Notes: generated by a model not told the origin, from the sequence alone. Shown: positions 11,151-23,063, counted from the stretch's first letter. The stretch: 64,000 bases of DNA from Annona cherimola (GCA_030490835.1 CM059973.1:53634008-53698007); one strand, 5' to 3'. Numbers and translations are program-made.

Positions 11151-12839
11151 TTATATATTTATATAAAACCTTTCAAGTGCAACCAATTGCATCATAATAA
11201 GGGTGCAATCCATTGCAAAATGGAAAGACTAAATGCGCACTAGTATTTTTCCCTATAGATATAGAGAGAGAGAAATACTCCAATACAACCGATTATATTT
11301 TATGAAAATTTCAACATCCAATCCATCCGTTGTTCAAAATTATTCATTTAGCTTATATACCAAAAACTAAGTGAATTGAAAATTTCTATAATCAATAATG
11401 TTAAAAATATAATTATAAACAACCTTATACATGTACACATTATGAATTATATATGATTCTAATAACATGATTTTTCATGTCATGCAAATATTAATAAAAT
11501 AAAATATGATAGTTGGCTTGAAATTTAGCAAAAAATATTAAAAATTAATGATAAAAAAATTTTAACTGATTTCACCATGCAATTGTTACATTGGATGATC
11601 ACTCATATATATATCTATATACAAACATACATATATAGACATATGAGAAGCTGCTACGTCAGCACACGAAACTTACCATTGCATGAGAGATACATATTTA
11701 ATCTCAAAAGATATTAAAATTTTACAAAATATAAGTTTACATCAAAGTGATTATTGATAACAAGACCAAATAAATGGCATTAAAAAAATAAACATTTTAG
11801 ACTTAAAAAAATAATTCAATGCATAAGAGTTATATATACACTTCAAAAGATACTAAAATTTTAAAAAAATATAAATTAACATTGAAGTGTTCTCAATAAC
11901 ATGATAAAACAAATGGTATTAAACAAAGTAAATAATTTAAATTCGAAAAAATTATTGAAAAAGAGTGGGGTACATCTAGTTGCATTGAGTTATTAGTAAA
12001 CTAAGAGATATATTTCTAAGGGAATGATTCTCCACAAATGTTGGCATTGAATAATTTATACAAATAGTTGCTTATAAAAAAATTTAAACCTAATTTTTTA
12101 CATCTAAACTTTGATACAAGAGAATCAATATTTTGTAATGCATTTCTAACAATGGAGCTAATTCCCATAAAAGTATTTTCGAAAATCCTATTTTGGCCCA
12201 CGTTGAAGATGAAATCAAAATATAACCCATCATACATTATTTCTTCTATCATGATAAAAAGAAATTATTTCAATCAAAGATTTCAGTAGTTTGTATCCAC
12301 TTAAAATCTACTTAATCATATTTTCATTATGAAAAATAAGTAATTCATTTATGGATACCTTTGAATGTTATAATAATTTAAAGAAACCTTCACTTAGATA
12401 TGAAGAATTTAGATGATTTAGATATTCAATTAACACATTTCAAGTTGTTGGCATTCACCCATGTCAGACAAAGAGCAAAATGACGCCCTCTAATTCTTGA
12501 AGCGCATATATGTCATTTTAGTCGCAAGTCAACTGGCATTATGAGCTTCCATCCAACTACGGATAGAAAAGGGATTTAGTAGAAAATTTGTGTGTACATG
12601 ACTAAGAGTAATTATTAGAAATGCATAGTTATATTAAGAAGGGCATCGCTTCTATATTACCAACTTACGTAGAAATTATCTTTTGTAACCCTCTTCATTT
12701 TTAAGAGGTTGATAATTGATATAAAAATCAATCTATTCATTATATTTATTATCATTTATTTATCTAAGAGACCTAATTTCATCTAAGAGGCATGATTTGT
12801 TGTGGAAGAACATAGTTGCACCCCAACTGTGTCTAGCCT
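11151..12839. other. AT-rich spacer without recognisable genes
   Basis: Apart from the tandem duplication at 11680-11960, I see only AT-rich sequence, a few TA-rich stretches near 11610-11635, and overlapping random open frames at 12016-12289. Decayed MITEs are likely, but no ends could be matched. Confidence 0.45.
11680..11960. repeat. Tandem duplication, two ~140-bp units
   Basis: Unit 1 (11680-11819) starts TGCATGAGAGATACATAT and unit 2 (11820-11960) starts TGCATAAGAGTTATATAT. Both contain CTTCAAAAGATA/CTCAAAAGATA, a middle block with ATAACA and a closing AATTATTGAA-like end. They have diverged considerably, so the duplication is old. Confidence 0.65.
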
Positions 12840-13025
12840 AAAATTTTTTTTTTATAAATATATTAAGTTAGGTGTATTTAATCTATAAATTAATTTTTAC
12901 TATGTTTGGATGTGCTTATATACATTTTTATTTTTAAACATAGTGACATTGTCATAATTTTTTATGTTGAAAATTATAACAATGCCACTGTGTTTAAAAA
13001 TCAAATATATATATATATATATATT
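12840..13025. mobile_element. Foldback element copy with central TA microsatellite
   Basis: The halves GACATTGTCATAATTTTT and AAAATTATAACAATGCC fold back on each other. A (TA)n stretch at about 13005-13024 occupies the position where other copies carry TTTTTGGATATRTATA. Confidence 0.55.
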
Positions 13026-13877
13026 TGAACTCAACTAATATAAATTGCAAATCAAAATTTCAGTTTTGATGATTAACAACCAACTTGAAATGTTTAAAGT
13101 TAATAATGAAATTTTGGATATGTGCATTGAAGACAAAGTTTCAAAGTTTAAGAGTAGAAAATTGAAGTCGCATATTTAAGTCAACTTCAGAAGTGACTTG
13201 GGTAAAGTCGCAATCCAAGTCGACTCTACAATTAACTTTAAATGCATTTTCAAATGCAACAAATTTTGAAGGAGAGTTACATTGTTGAAATCATACCCCA
13301 AGTTGACTCTAGATGAGACTTAGGTCAAGTCAAAGACAAAGTCAACCTCAACCTACGATTTAGAGGTTTTAAGGGAGCCCAAAACTCTTTGACTCAAAAA
13401 TGACATTTGAAGTCATACCTCAAGTCAACTACAGAGCGACTTTGGGTGAAGTCAAAGTCAAAATCGACCCTAGCTAGTGACTTGGAACAACAAAGTGACA
13501 CTTAAATTGCTCTACCCTAATATAAAGATTGAAGTTGCATCCCAAGATAACTCCACCTCTGACTTGAATAAAGTCCAACTTGAAGTCGACTCAGGAAGAG
13601 ACTTAGAAGAACGAAATGAAAGGGAAATAAAAGCTAAGGAGCCAAAGTTCTAGAACATGACGAAGTCAAAGCCAAAGTTGACTTTACACGCAACTTGGAT
13701 GAAGTCCCACCACAAAGTTGACTTAGCATGCAACTTGAAGGCCCATGGGTTGAAGGAAAATTCATGAGAAGAAAATGGTCTAATGAAGTTGATACCTAAG
13801 TTGATTTTACTTGCAATTTGAGCAAAATCGCAAGCCAAATCAACCTTAGATGCGACTTCAATTGTAACGGTCAAAAA

Positions 13878-16313
13878 TGTGAAACTCAGACTATATACGT
13901 CATTTCGAGTTGTAAATCCTAGATTCTTTGTAATTATTTTTATGATAAATAAAAATTCGTGGATTATATTTGTCAATATGTGTATTGAAGGTTAAAATCA
14001 TGCAATTAAGAATAGTGCACGTGAATAGTGCAAGTGAATAGTAACTAGGGATTAAGACACGTGATTAAGAGTAAATCACTTGGATTAACCTAATCACAAA
14101 AATACAAAAAGGAGATTTAATCACTACAGGACGAAATAGCAATTCTTTTTTATATTTTAATCCAATTTTGGATTTTTTTGGAAAATTAAAGAAAAATTCA
14201 TAATTTGCAATCCGGACGTCGGATTTCGATGAAATTTTTATGGATGGTTAAAAATTCATGATGAACATGGTGAATGGGTTAATATGTGATGAAAATCACA
14301 AATCAAGGGTCAAGATGAAACGTCAAATAGATATCAAAAAGTAACTTATCTTTTTCATTTAATACCATTTGACTTTTATTAAATATAAATAATTTAAAAA
14401 TAAAAAAATAATAAATAAACAGAAGCTATAGCAGGGGCATGGCAGGGGGGTGGTTGAGCATTGACCAAAAATCAATGGTCCATGATCATCATCATCATAA
14501 ACCAACGGCTAGGATTTAATTTGCTTAAGATAAATAAATTTTAATAAATAAAAAAATCTAGAAAAATAGGGCTTCCATAGGGGCTCAAGCACTGCACAAG
14601 GCTCCATGCACTTTTTAAAATTATAAAAAAACACATTTGCAATTTAACACCTTTAGCAAGGGGGTAAATTCCAATTTGATAAAAAATCAAAAAGTATAAA
14701 TAGGGGGCAGGGGTGGACGTCCAAATCCACATTCACCCAGCTCCACTTGAGAAAATCTCAAGCTCTCAAACCTCCCACACGTACAAGGAAGAAGAGGAGA
14801 AAGTTAGAGAGAAAAAGTGTGAGACAAAGAGAGATATCTCCACTTCGGGTAAGTGATTTCTATCCAAATTTTTTTTGGATGATAAGTAGGATAAAATCAT
14901 GCTTAGATAATTCCTAAGCATGAGAAAATAATTATAGTTATAATTATTAATCAGAATTATGTCAAAACATCAAAAATTTGGAGCAAAGATAAAGCATTCG
15001 GGAAGATAGCATATGATATGTGTAAATAATGCTCCGAAAATGATAAATGATGATTTGGGATATATGACTATGATAAATATGATTTTGAAATGATGATATA
15101 TTAATTTCATAATTTTTGGAATTAAGGATTATGCTTATGTGAATTTATGTTGAATTTTAGTATATGGAGAAAATGATTTATTTAGCAAAGTAAAAAATGA
15201 TAAATTCAAAATATATGAAATTTTTCATGATATGCTAAGCATAAGCTATGTCATTGTATTTTTTATTTTTGGAAAAAATGTCAATTTTTGAAACCCATGA
15301 ACAGTAAATAGCATGATTTTGGAGAAAATTTGATATTAATATTTAAATATAAGGATGAAATTTTTGAAAAACCTATGGATAAAAATATCCGTATAAAGAA
15401 ATAATGCCCAAATATTATAAAGCATGCATGGAAAGCAACTTGAATAGAAGTTCCTTGAATAAGAAAAAGAAAAGAAAAAGTCAAGGACACCAACTGAGGA
15501 GGTAAACAAGTTATATATTTTGCAAATTATTTCAAAATGCTTGAAATTGTTTGTAAATTGCTTTATGAAATTTATTTAAGGTTGGTCATACCTATAACTG
15601 CTTTACATGAACTGAAGTACGTTTGTTAAATTATTTATTAAATATTTTTTATGAAATTGTTTATGATTTGCAAATATCATGCCAGCATGTGTATGTAAAT
15701 GAGCATGTGCACGAGGAATAGGCCATAGTTGAGGTTGTAAGCGGACCGGATGTCCCCCTCGCTATTGCCAAGTCGCTTATACAGGCCCAGGCTGGTGGTG
15801 ACCTCCCTAAGATGGGAGCATGTATGGGATGAGCGCCTAACTAGCGTCGCATCTAAAGGAATGTCATGAATGCTATGAATGCATTGCATTTGCATTTTAT
15901 GAAACGCATGAAAATGATTGAAAAATTATGTATGGCTTGCTTACTGAGTATTATTACTCACCCATGCTTTTTTAACAACAGACAGGAAATGATGATGAAG
16001 GCAGCATGCAAAACATTATGTTGTTTTGATATAAATATGGTACATGTAAATTTTATGTAAAGACAATGGTGAAAATTTTGGAATGGGAAAGAATATCTTT
16101 TCAATGTTGATGTTTATGAACAAGTCTTTGATTATGGCTATGATGTATGAAATATATTTCAAGATGAATGAGTGGCAACAATTTTCCATGTAATGATGTT
16201 ATATTAAAAAAAAAAATCTGTCGTGTAATTAGGGCAACAATCCTGAGTCACATTTATCAATCAAAAATGATCCCGAAGTAAGGCTTCTAGGCACCCTGGT
16301 TTAGGGCGCCACA
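13878..16313 (+). mobile_element. Solo LTR of a Tekay-like Ty3 element
   Basis: It starts TGTGAAACTC and ends GGGCGCCACA, parallel to the LTR of the complete Tekay element at 29547-39668, read on its sense strand. Shared landmarks are TATACGTCATTTCGA near the start, a TATA box at 14695, a GC-rich island at about 15730-15860, and ATTATTACTCACCCATGC near the end. At 2436 bp it is close to the 2.57-kb LTR of that element. No internal region is present, so it is a solo LTR left by recombination. It sits inside the older Sirevirus LTR. The flanks (AAAAA left, AAATT right) give at best an imperfect 5-bp target duplication. Confidence 0.85.
14695..14703 (+). promoter_or_regulatory. TATA box of the solo Tekay-like LTR
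   Basis: TATAAATAG followed by GGGGCAGGGG. The same TATAAATAGGGG arrangement occurs in both LTRs of the complete Tekay element, which supports it as the core promoter of the LTR. Confidence 0.6.
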
Positions 16314-17018
16314 AAATTTTTTTTGAATGTTAGCATATTAAATGCACACCACCTACCACCAAATGTCCAAAAATCTTTTAAGGTTATAAAAAACTCATCA
16401 AGTAGAGTTAATGGGGTTAGCTAAGGCATTAATTGTGGTCTCACCTTCTAAATCTCAAGCGTTCAAAGCTCCACTTAAATGTTCTCAAGTGTACTGCAAA
16501 GCTTCAAGTTCAACTTCTCCTCTCATCATTCTTAGAGTATACTTGCTTTGCTTTAAAGATCTACACATGTAGCAAAGTTTAGCTTATTTTTATTTCAAAT
16601 ACCTTGTTGTAATTTGACACTTAGCTTAGTGTCGAGACCAAGGCCAAGGTGTGAAAAAAACTAGTGTTTGGTTGGAGTGATGCTCACCAACTACTTATGC
16701 GTTATTGTAAAGGCTCCATAGAATTATATCTAGTAGAGAGATGAGATTTTGAGTTATATTTATTGAGTGTTAGTGGAACCCAAGACACAAAGGGTGTGTT
16801 CTTGGAAGAGTGAACTAGGGTGGTTCACCAAGCCACTATAAAAATCTGTCTTCTTATGTATCTATTTTTCATTCTCTTGCTTTCTTACATTGTCTCTATA
16901 CATTTCATTCAAGGAAAACTAATCACAAAGGGGTTTGAGTTTAAAATAGAAAGAAAATTTTAAATTATCCAATTCACCCCTTCCCACTTGGTAAAACCAC
17001 TCTTTTCAAGATCAACGA

Positions 17019-17030
17019 TAGTATCAGAGC
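17019..17030 (+). other. Primer-binding site of the old Sirevirus
   Basis: TAGTATCAGAGC differs at one base from TGGTATCAGAGC, the usual initiator-methionine tRNA primer-binding site of plant LTR retrotransposons. It lies 4 bases after the inferred LTR end (17014) and 36 bases before the gag start codon. Confidence 0.75.
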
Positions 17031-17066
17031 AAAGTTCGAGTTGTTTCCAAAGGAATCCCACATGAA

Positions 17067-17915
17067 ATGGCTTCTCAATCAACTTTCGTTCCTACATTTG
17101 CAGAAGGGCGATCCTTCACTAGACTATCTTTGTTTGATTGGAATAATTTTTCTTATTGGAATTTGAAAATAAAACAACTCATTATGGGCATACATATGGA
17201 TTGGATTGCTATAGAAGGTGGAGTTACCATGCCCAAAAGTGATAAAGCCTCAGAGTGGATAGAAGAATAAGGAGAAGTTGTAAAGAGTAATGTTAATGTC
17301 ATGAACTCACTATTTTGTGCACTCATAGCAGCTGAGTATGATAAAGCATCTTCGTGTGAAACCGCAAAAGAGATTTGGGATATCCTAACATCTATATATA
17401 AGAGTACTTCTTAGGTCTAAGGAACCAGAAGAAATATACTCACTGAGGATTAAGTTTCTAAAATTAAAAAATTTCTAAAATATTTGCTAGATTTTTAAAA
17501 CTAACAAATGCTCTCAAGGGTCTTAGAAAGGTCGTTTCTGAATCTGAATAGGTGATGAAAATTCTTCGTGCCTTGTCTGAATCATGGACTACAATAACCA
17601 TAACTATGGAGGTGGCTAAAGATCTCAACAACCTAAAGTTGGATGATTTGATCACTTCATTGATGTCTCATGAGCTAATAAAGAAAAAAATGAGGAGCGT
17701 AACAAGGGAAAGAAGACTCTAGCACTTAAAGCTAGTCAACATAGCTCAAATGAGTCATTTTCAACCTCACAAAATGATGACGAAGAACTTACATTTCTTA
17801 CAAGAAAATTTAAAAAATTTATAAGCAACGGAAAGAATGTCAGGTCTTCAAGTCTACAATAACAAAAAAGGAGAAAAGAAAAGAAACACCCAAGTGTTTC
17901 ATACTTTGTAGAATT
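17067..17915 (+). pseudogene. Copia (Sirevirus-type) gag remnant
   Basis: Gag packages the retrotransposon RNA into cytoplasmic particles. The first ATG after the primer-binding site opens a 67-codon frame containing LFDWNNFSYWNLKIKQL, the N-terminal signature of copia gag polyproteins (LFDGxNYxxWK...). A stop at 17268 ends it. Homologous sequence resumes downstream (AAEYDKASSCETAKEIWDIL) and again near 17600-17700 (LNNLKLDDLITSLMSHE), interrupted by several stops and frameshifts. Sequence after about 17915 belongs to another element, so the zinc-knuckle end and all of pol are absent. It is non-functional. Confidence 0.8.
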
Positions 17916-18190
17916 TTTTATCTTTATAGTATTGATATTTTAGATAGTTTAGACATTGAAAATACTATTTAAATTTTCATATTTGGTACTAAATATTGTA
18001 TTATATTTATAGATGTGGTCATATATAGTGATACTAAATAAATAAAAGGATTTTTACGATAATATAAATGATACTCAATATGATAGATAGTTTTACATAA
18101 AAAAAATATAACAGATAGTGCGGATTTTTCATAAACCATCAAGATAATAAAAATGAAACGAGTTTATAGAAAAGAAGTTTCATAAATGCA
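17916..18190. mobile_element. AT-rich MITE-like element, copy 2 (partial)
   Basis: It contains the family blocks TTAGACATTGAAAATAC, TAGTGATACTAAATAAATAAA and AACCATCAAGATAATAAAAA. Only the second half of the family unit is present. It truncates the Sirevirus gag remnant. Confidence 0.55.
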
Positions 18191-18442
18191 GAGCCTATTG
18201 GGGCTAGAACCTCTAGGAAGGTAAGCAACTTTATGTGAAGGGTGGGTTATTGTTACTGTTATTTAAGTAGAGTAATCATTATTCATTAATTTTAAAATTA
18301 ATTGCGCTTTAAAATATTTTTAAAATTTAAGGGGATTAACATAATTATTGAAGTGATGTGGGTTTGAATCGCTTACCCTTAGATGCAGGTCCATCCATGG
18401 TATACATTTTAATTTTAAATTAATGTGAAATCATAATGCCAT

Positions 18443-18968
18443 TTGACAGTCATTTTTTCCCTTTCTCTCCCTACATCCTTCTTTTTCACTGTTTTATAAA
18501 ACAAAAAATTATTTTTACTAATGCCTTCTCTTACCATTTTATGAATTAAGTGCATCCATCAGGGAAAATTTTTTTTTTCTAACCCACCCTATCTAAACAT
18601 ACTCGAAAGCGTTAGTGTACTTGGTGCCCTAAATGATAATTTGTGTTTCTCATTGCAAGAAAAATTGAAATTATCAAATAACTTGATTCTTGCTAAAAGT
18701 TGCCTATATGCAAAGAAATCTTAATTTTGTTAATGATGACTAAACTAAGCCTTTTTAGTAACAAAATTTTTATAATTCTTTACTTAAAAATATATTTCAG
18801 CAAAGTTTTTTTAACAAACTCTTGAATAAAAAATTGTTGCTATAACTTTGTAGCAAAAAAGCGATAGTAAAGAAAATTTTATTTTTGTGGCAAAAATGAA
18901 AAACTTGTAAATTCCATTTGTTAAAAGATAATTTTTGAAAAGAAATTGCTTCCTCGCCAATTGAAAAC
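18443..18968 (+). repeat. Left copy of the 526-bp direct repeat flanking the truncated Sirevirus
   Basis: It runs from TTGACAGTCATTTTTTCCC to GCCAATTGAAAAC and is repeated at 22538-23063 with the same length and only four substitutions that I can see (about 0.8%). It ends at the first base of the LTR. It is not LTR sequence but ordinary flanking DNA: sequence upstream of 18443 (18191-18442) and downstream of 23063 is single-copy in the window. Confidence 0.9.
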
Positions 18969-20750
18969 TGTTGGTCCCGAGTTGATGGCAATTACCTAAG
19001 AGGGGAGGGGTGAATTGGGTATTTAAAAATTTATAACTTAAACAGAAATTTTACCCCGAATTAATCTAGTCCCCTTAATGAAGAAACGAAATAGAAAATA
19101 ATATAATGTAGAGAGCAGAAATATAAATCAAGCACACAAAATTTTTATAGTGGTTCGGGCAACCTCCCTACTCCACTCTTCCAAGCTCACACTCCTTGTG
19201 ACTTGGGTTCTACTATTGTATTCTTCAAATACAATTAGAGCCGCTGCTCTCTTCTAGATTCCAGCTCTAAGGGGCCTCAACAAATCTCAACACAAGTAGG
19301 TGATGAGTTCCACTCCAATCACACACTACTTTGCTTTCACTTGATCTTAGTTCCTCAAACTAAATCAAGTTCAATACAAACAAAGAAATAATAAAAGAAT
19401 CTACACTTTACAGATGTGTAGTAGCAATTTGGCGCAGAGAAGAACTCGTAGTATTGGCCTTGAAGATTCAGAAGTTGAGCTCTTGCTGTTTGAAGTGAAG
19501 TTGTTCTTCTTTGAATGGCTTGATCTCTTTAAAGCTCTTGAATGTAGGAGTTAAGCACACTTAATGATTCTCAACTACTTCCCTCGTCCACCATGAATGC
19601 CTTTTATAATTTTGGAGGGAATCCGAAAGTTAGAAGGTAGGTGACGCTCATTTAATGCGTCAACGTTCGAAAATTATCCGACCGTTGCGACCCAAGTCGC
19701 AGGCGGAGTCAACTTCGGATGCGACTTCACCCAAGTCGCAGATGGAGTCGACTTCGGGTGCGACTTCGCCTCTCCGTCGCGACTTCAAGTTCCAGGTCGG
19801 GTCGACTTGGGTATCGACTTGACCCAAGTCGCAGGTGAAGTCGACTTCGGGTGCGACTTCACCTCTTCTGGTTCCAAGTCTGAGTCTTGAGTCGACTTTG
19901 GCTTCAGACTTCAACTCAAGTCGATCATGGAGTCGACTTGGGTTGCGACTTGACTTGGTCTTTGCAAAATATGCTTTGATCCTCATTGATTTGCTTCTAT
20001 CTTGTTTGGCTTTCTTCCTTTAGTTGCTTTCATTCTAGAATGGCTCCTTATACTTGTAGATCTTGTGATTCTTGAAGAGCTTTACTTTGATTCTTCTTGG
20101 ATTAACTTGAACCTTGTGAATCTTTGAAGAACTTGAATCTTGCATGGTAGATTCATGCACCTTGCTTGCTTTTGATTCATATTGATCTTCATGACTTGAT
20201 TATTTCTTCATCTTGGAGCATGCTTGAAACTTTGCCTTGAACTTGAGAGACTTAAGTTGATCTTGCACCTTTGATTAGGTATTGAAAACACTCAAGTTGA
20301 TTCTTGAAATTGCATCTTTGATCTTAGAAAAACTCAAGTCGCACTTGGGGTCGACTTCGTCCGCGACTTTGCCCAAGTCGCAACTGGAGTCGACTTCGTT
20401 TGCGACTTCGGCATTCTTCCATCCCAAATTCAGCTCTGGAGTGATTTTCCCGACTGAAGTCGATGCTGGAGTCGACTTCGTTTGCGACTTGGCTTCCCAA
20501 GTCGCAAGTGGAGTCGACTTGGCCTGCGACTTCACTTGTTCTTCTCCCATTTTCAACTCTGGACAGATTTGGCTTCTTGAAGTCGATCTTGGGGTCGACT
20601 TGGAGAACGACTTGGCCTTCTATACTTTATTTTCTTCAAATGTATATTCCTTAAACATTTCCACAAACGTGTTAGTAGCCAAGACTTACTCAAATTGATT
20701 TGTTAATCATCAAAACATAGATTTATCTTGTTTTCCACATATTTCCAACA
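18969..20750 (-). repeat. 3' LTR of the truncated Sirevirus (1782 bp)
   Basis: In plus-strand coordinates it starts TGTTGGTCCCGAG and ends ATTTCCAACA. Relatives lie at 13030-17014, 39844-41435 and 51125-52756. It carries two clusters of GTCGAC palindromes (about 19680-19960 and 20330-20620) and LTR-wide family blocks such as TATAGTGGTTCGGGCAACCT. Confidence 0.9.
19680..20620. repeat. CpG-palindrome repeat clusters within the LTR
   Basis: A roughly 40-base motif of the form CCCAAGTCGCAG..GAGTCGACTTCG is repeated in two clusters. I count about ten GTCGACTT cores, each embedded in a partial palindrome (AAGTCGACTT) and paired with AAGTCGCA/TGCGACTT. The two clusters are separated by about 370 bases of CTTGAAT/CTTGATT-rich sequence. 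Palindromic CpG-rich LTR repeats are, to my knowledge, a described trait of Sireviruses. Confidence 0.8.
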
Positions 20751-21060
20751 ATCTCCCCCTTTTTGATGATTGACAAAACTGATTTGAGTGTATACCTTTT
20801 AATTGCTTAAAAAATAACATGCTCATTTTGTATTGTGAAAATTTATCATTCTTATGCTCATGCAAATTTTATCATTCTTATGCTCATGCAAAATCATTCA
20901 ACAAACATATCATATTCTTCTCTTCTCCCCAAACATATCCTACTCTTCTCCCCCTCAAATCCTACTCGTCTCCCCCTTTTTGTCAATATATCAAAAAGTT
21001 AGATGGTAAAGAGATAGGTGGGTTTGCTCCCCCTAAACAGGTGCTCCCCCTAAGTTTATG
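20751..21060 (-). other. Multiple polypurine tracts and 3' untranslated region of the Sirevirus
   Basis: The tract adjoining the LTR reads, on the minus strand, CAAAAAGGGGGAGAT immediately before TGTTGG, the expected plus-strand priming site. Further GGGGGAG tracts lie at about 20936, 20949, 20970, 21031 and 21042. A 26-base tandem repeat (TTTATCATTCTTATGCTCATG...) lies at 20842-20892. Multiple polypurine tracts support the Sirevirus assignment. Confidence 0.7.
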
Positions 21061-22650
21061 CTAAGTTAATTCAATCATTCCCATGTCATTTCTAATCTTA
21101 TAAAATGCTTCTTTTGCTAGGGGCTTTGTAAATATGTCTGCAACTTGATCCTCTGTTCTTACATATACCAAACATATGTCATGATTTTCTACATGTTCTC
21201 TAATGAAATGGTGTCTAAGGTCTATATGTTTGGTCCTAGAATGCAAGACTGGATTCTTAGTTAAACATATGGCACTAGTATTATCACATTTAATGGGTAT
21301 ATCTTTAAAATCCATGTCATAGTCCCTAAGTTGCTGTTTCATCCAAAGTAATTGGGCACAACAGCTCCCGGCGGCAATGTATTCGGCTTCCGCCTTAGAT
21401 AGAGCAACACTAGTTTGTTTTCTTGAAAACCATGAAACCAACATGTTCCCAAGAAATTGACATGTTCCACTAGTGCTTTTTCTATCTACTTTGTAACCGG
21501 CAAAATCCGCATCCGAGTAGCCGATTAGATCAAAATTAGAGCCCTTTGGATACCAAAGTCCTATGTTGGTAGTGTCAACTAGGTATCTGAAAATTCTTTT
21601 CACAGCTACCAAGTGTGATTCTTTTGGACATGATTGAAATCTAGAGCACATACACACACTAAACAATATATCAGGCCTAGAAGCAGTTAAATATAAAAAG
21701 GAACCTATCATGCTTCTATACAATTTCAAATCAACTATTTTTCCTTTTTCATCTTTGTCGATTTTGATTGTTGAGCTCATTGGCATGTTTGCTCCTTTGC
21801 TATTTTCCATGCCAAACTTCTTCAGCATTTCTTTGATATACTTGGACTGGTTAATGAAGATTCCTTCATTTAATTGCTTGATTTGCAGTCCAAGGAAGAA
21901 GTTTAGTTCTCCCATCATGCTCATTTCAAATTCTTTCTGCATAAGCTCAGAAAATTCATGACAAAGAGTTTCATTAGTAGCACCGAAAATGATATCATCA
22001 ACATAAATTTGAATGATCAATATGTCCTTTTCTTTATACTTGATAAATAAAGTGGTGTCTACCTTTCTTTTTTGAAAATCATGATCAATCAGAAATTTGC
22101 TTAGTCTATCATACCAAGCCCTTGGAGCTTGTTTTAATCCATATAATGCTTTGGTTAACTTGTATACAAATTTAGATTGATCCTTTTCCTCAAATCCAGG
22201 TGATTGTTCTACATACACCTCTTCATTTATATATCCATTCAGAAATGCACTTTTAACATCCATTTGAAATAATTTAAAGTTCATGTGAGATGCAAAAGCT
22301 AATAAGATGCGAATTGCTTCCAATCTAGCAACCGGGGCATAGGATTCCTCAAAATTTATTCCTTCTTCTTGTGAGTATCCTTTTGCCACAAGTCTAGCTT
22401 TGTTTCTCACTACAAGTCCACTTTCATCTAATTTGTTCCTAAAGACCCACTTGGTGCCAATAACAGTACAATCATTTGGTCTAGGAACAAGGTGCCAAAC
22501 TTGGTTTCTTTCAAATTGATTTAGCTCTTCTTTCAAATTGACAGTCATTTTTTCCCTTTCTCTCCCTACATCCTTCTTTTTCACTGTTTTATAAAACAAA
22601 AAATTATTTTTACTAATGCCTTCTCTTACCATTTTATGAATTAAGTGCAT
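21061..22650 (-). pseudogene. Copia pol fragment: reverse transcriptase and RNase H, fused to flanking sequence
   Basis: This is an open frame of 529 codons. Residues from about 38 onwards are copia reverse transcriptase: [53 protein letters not shown] and the active site YVDD at 216-219. RNase H follows, with [31 protein letters not shown] and a closing [16 protein letters not shown] block. The stop at 21061 is the natural end of pol. The first ~37 codons are not copia: they read through the 526-bp flanking repeat. Protease and integrase are absent, so the protein would be a non-autonomous fragment even if expressed. The lack of internal stops indicates a fairly recent insertion. Confidence 0.9.
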
Positions 22651-23063
22651 CCATCAGGGAAATTTTTTTTTTTCTAACCCACCCTATCTAAACATACTCG
22701 AAAGCATTAGTGTACTTGGTGCCCTAAATGATAATTTGTGTTTCTCATTGCAAGAAAAATTGAAATTATTAAATAACTTGATTCTTGCTAAAAGTTGCCT
22801 ATATGCAAAGAAATCTTAATTTTGTTAATGATGACTAAACTAAGCCTTTTTAGTAACAAAATTTTTATAATTCTTTACTTAAAAATATATTGCAGCAAAG
22901 TTTTTTTAACAAACTCTTGAATAAAAAATTGTTGCTATAACTTTGTAGCAAAAAAGCGATAGTAAAGAAAATTTTATTTTTGTGGCAAAAATGAAAAACT
23001 TGTAAATTCCATTTGTTAAAAGATAATTTTTGAAAAGAAATTGCTTCCTCGCCAATTGAAAAC
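22538..23063 (+). repeat. Right copy of the 526-bp direct repeat, preserving the uninterrupted target site
   Basis: Near-identical to 18443-18968. Its last bases, TTGAAAAC, continue directly into CCTTTTTAAG. In the left copy the LTR interrupts at exactly that point, so this copy shows the pre-insertion sequence. Confidence 0.9.

Larger units (their letters stand above)
13030..17915 (+). mobile_element. Old Sirevirus-type copia element: 5' LTR plus gag fragment, interrupted by a solo Tekay-like LTR
   Basis: The LTR begins near 13030 and keeps the family block TTTTGATGATTAACAA. It continues with decayed AAGTCGAC-type repeats to 13877. After the inserted solo LTR (13878-16313) it resumes with a block ending ATTAAATG that aligns with the LTR at 18969-20750 on the opposite strand. 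It ends near 17014, followed at once by a primer-binding site and a gag remnant. The element breaks off at about 17915, where an AT-rich MITE-like element starts. Pol and the 3' LTR are missing. Confidence 0.75.
18969..22537 (-). mobile_element. 5'-truncated Sirevirus-type copia retrotransposon
   Basis: On the minus strand the element consists of the last ~1480 bases of pol, a polypurine-rich 3' region and a complete 3' LTR with the canonical TG...CA ends. The 5' LTR, gag, protease and integrase are missing. The intact LTR end at 18969 joins the flank directly, whereas the broken pol end at 22537 joins a second copy of that flank. The right copy continues into sequence not found on the left, so it represents the uninterrupted target. 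Confidence 0.85.

Noticed and set aside
13863..13877. TGTAACGG at 13863 as the start of the solo Tekay-like LTR
   Set aside because: This stretch aligns with the host Sirevirus LTR (GCGACTTGGGTCGCAACGGTC in the copy at 18969), so the inserted LTR starts at 13878.
19660..20698. Open frames of 60-138 codons on both strands within the Sirevirus LTR
   Set aside because: They read through the GTCGAC repeat clusters, giving repetitive Ser/Thr/Glu/Asp/Val peptides; they are by-products of the tandem repeat and shift frame between LTR copies.
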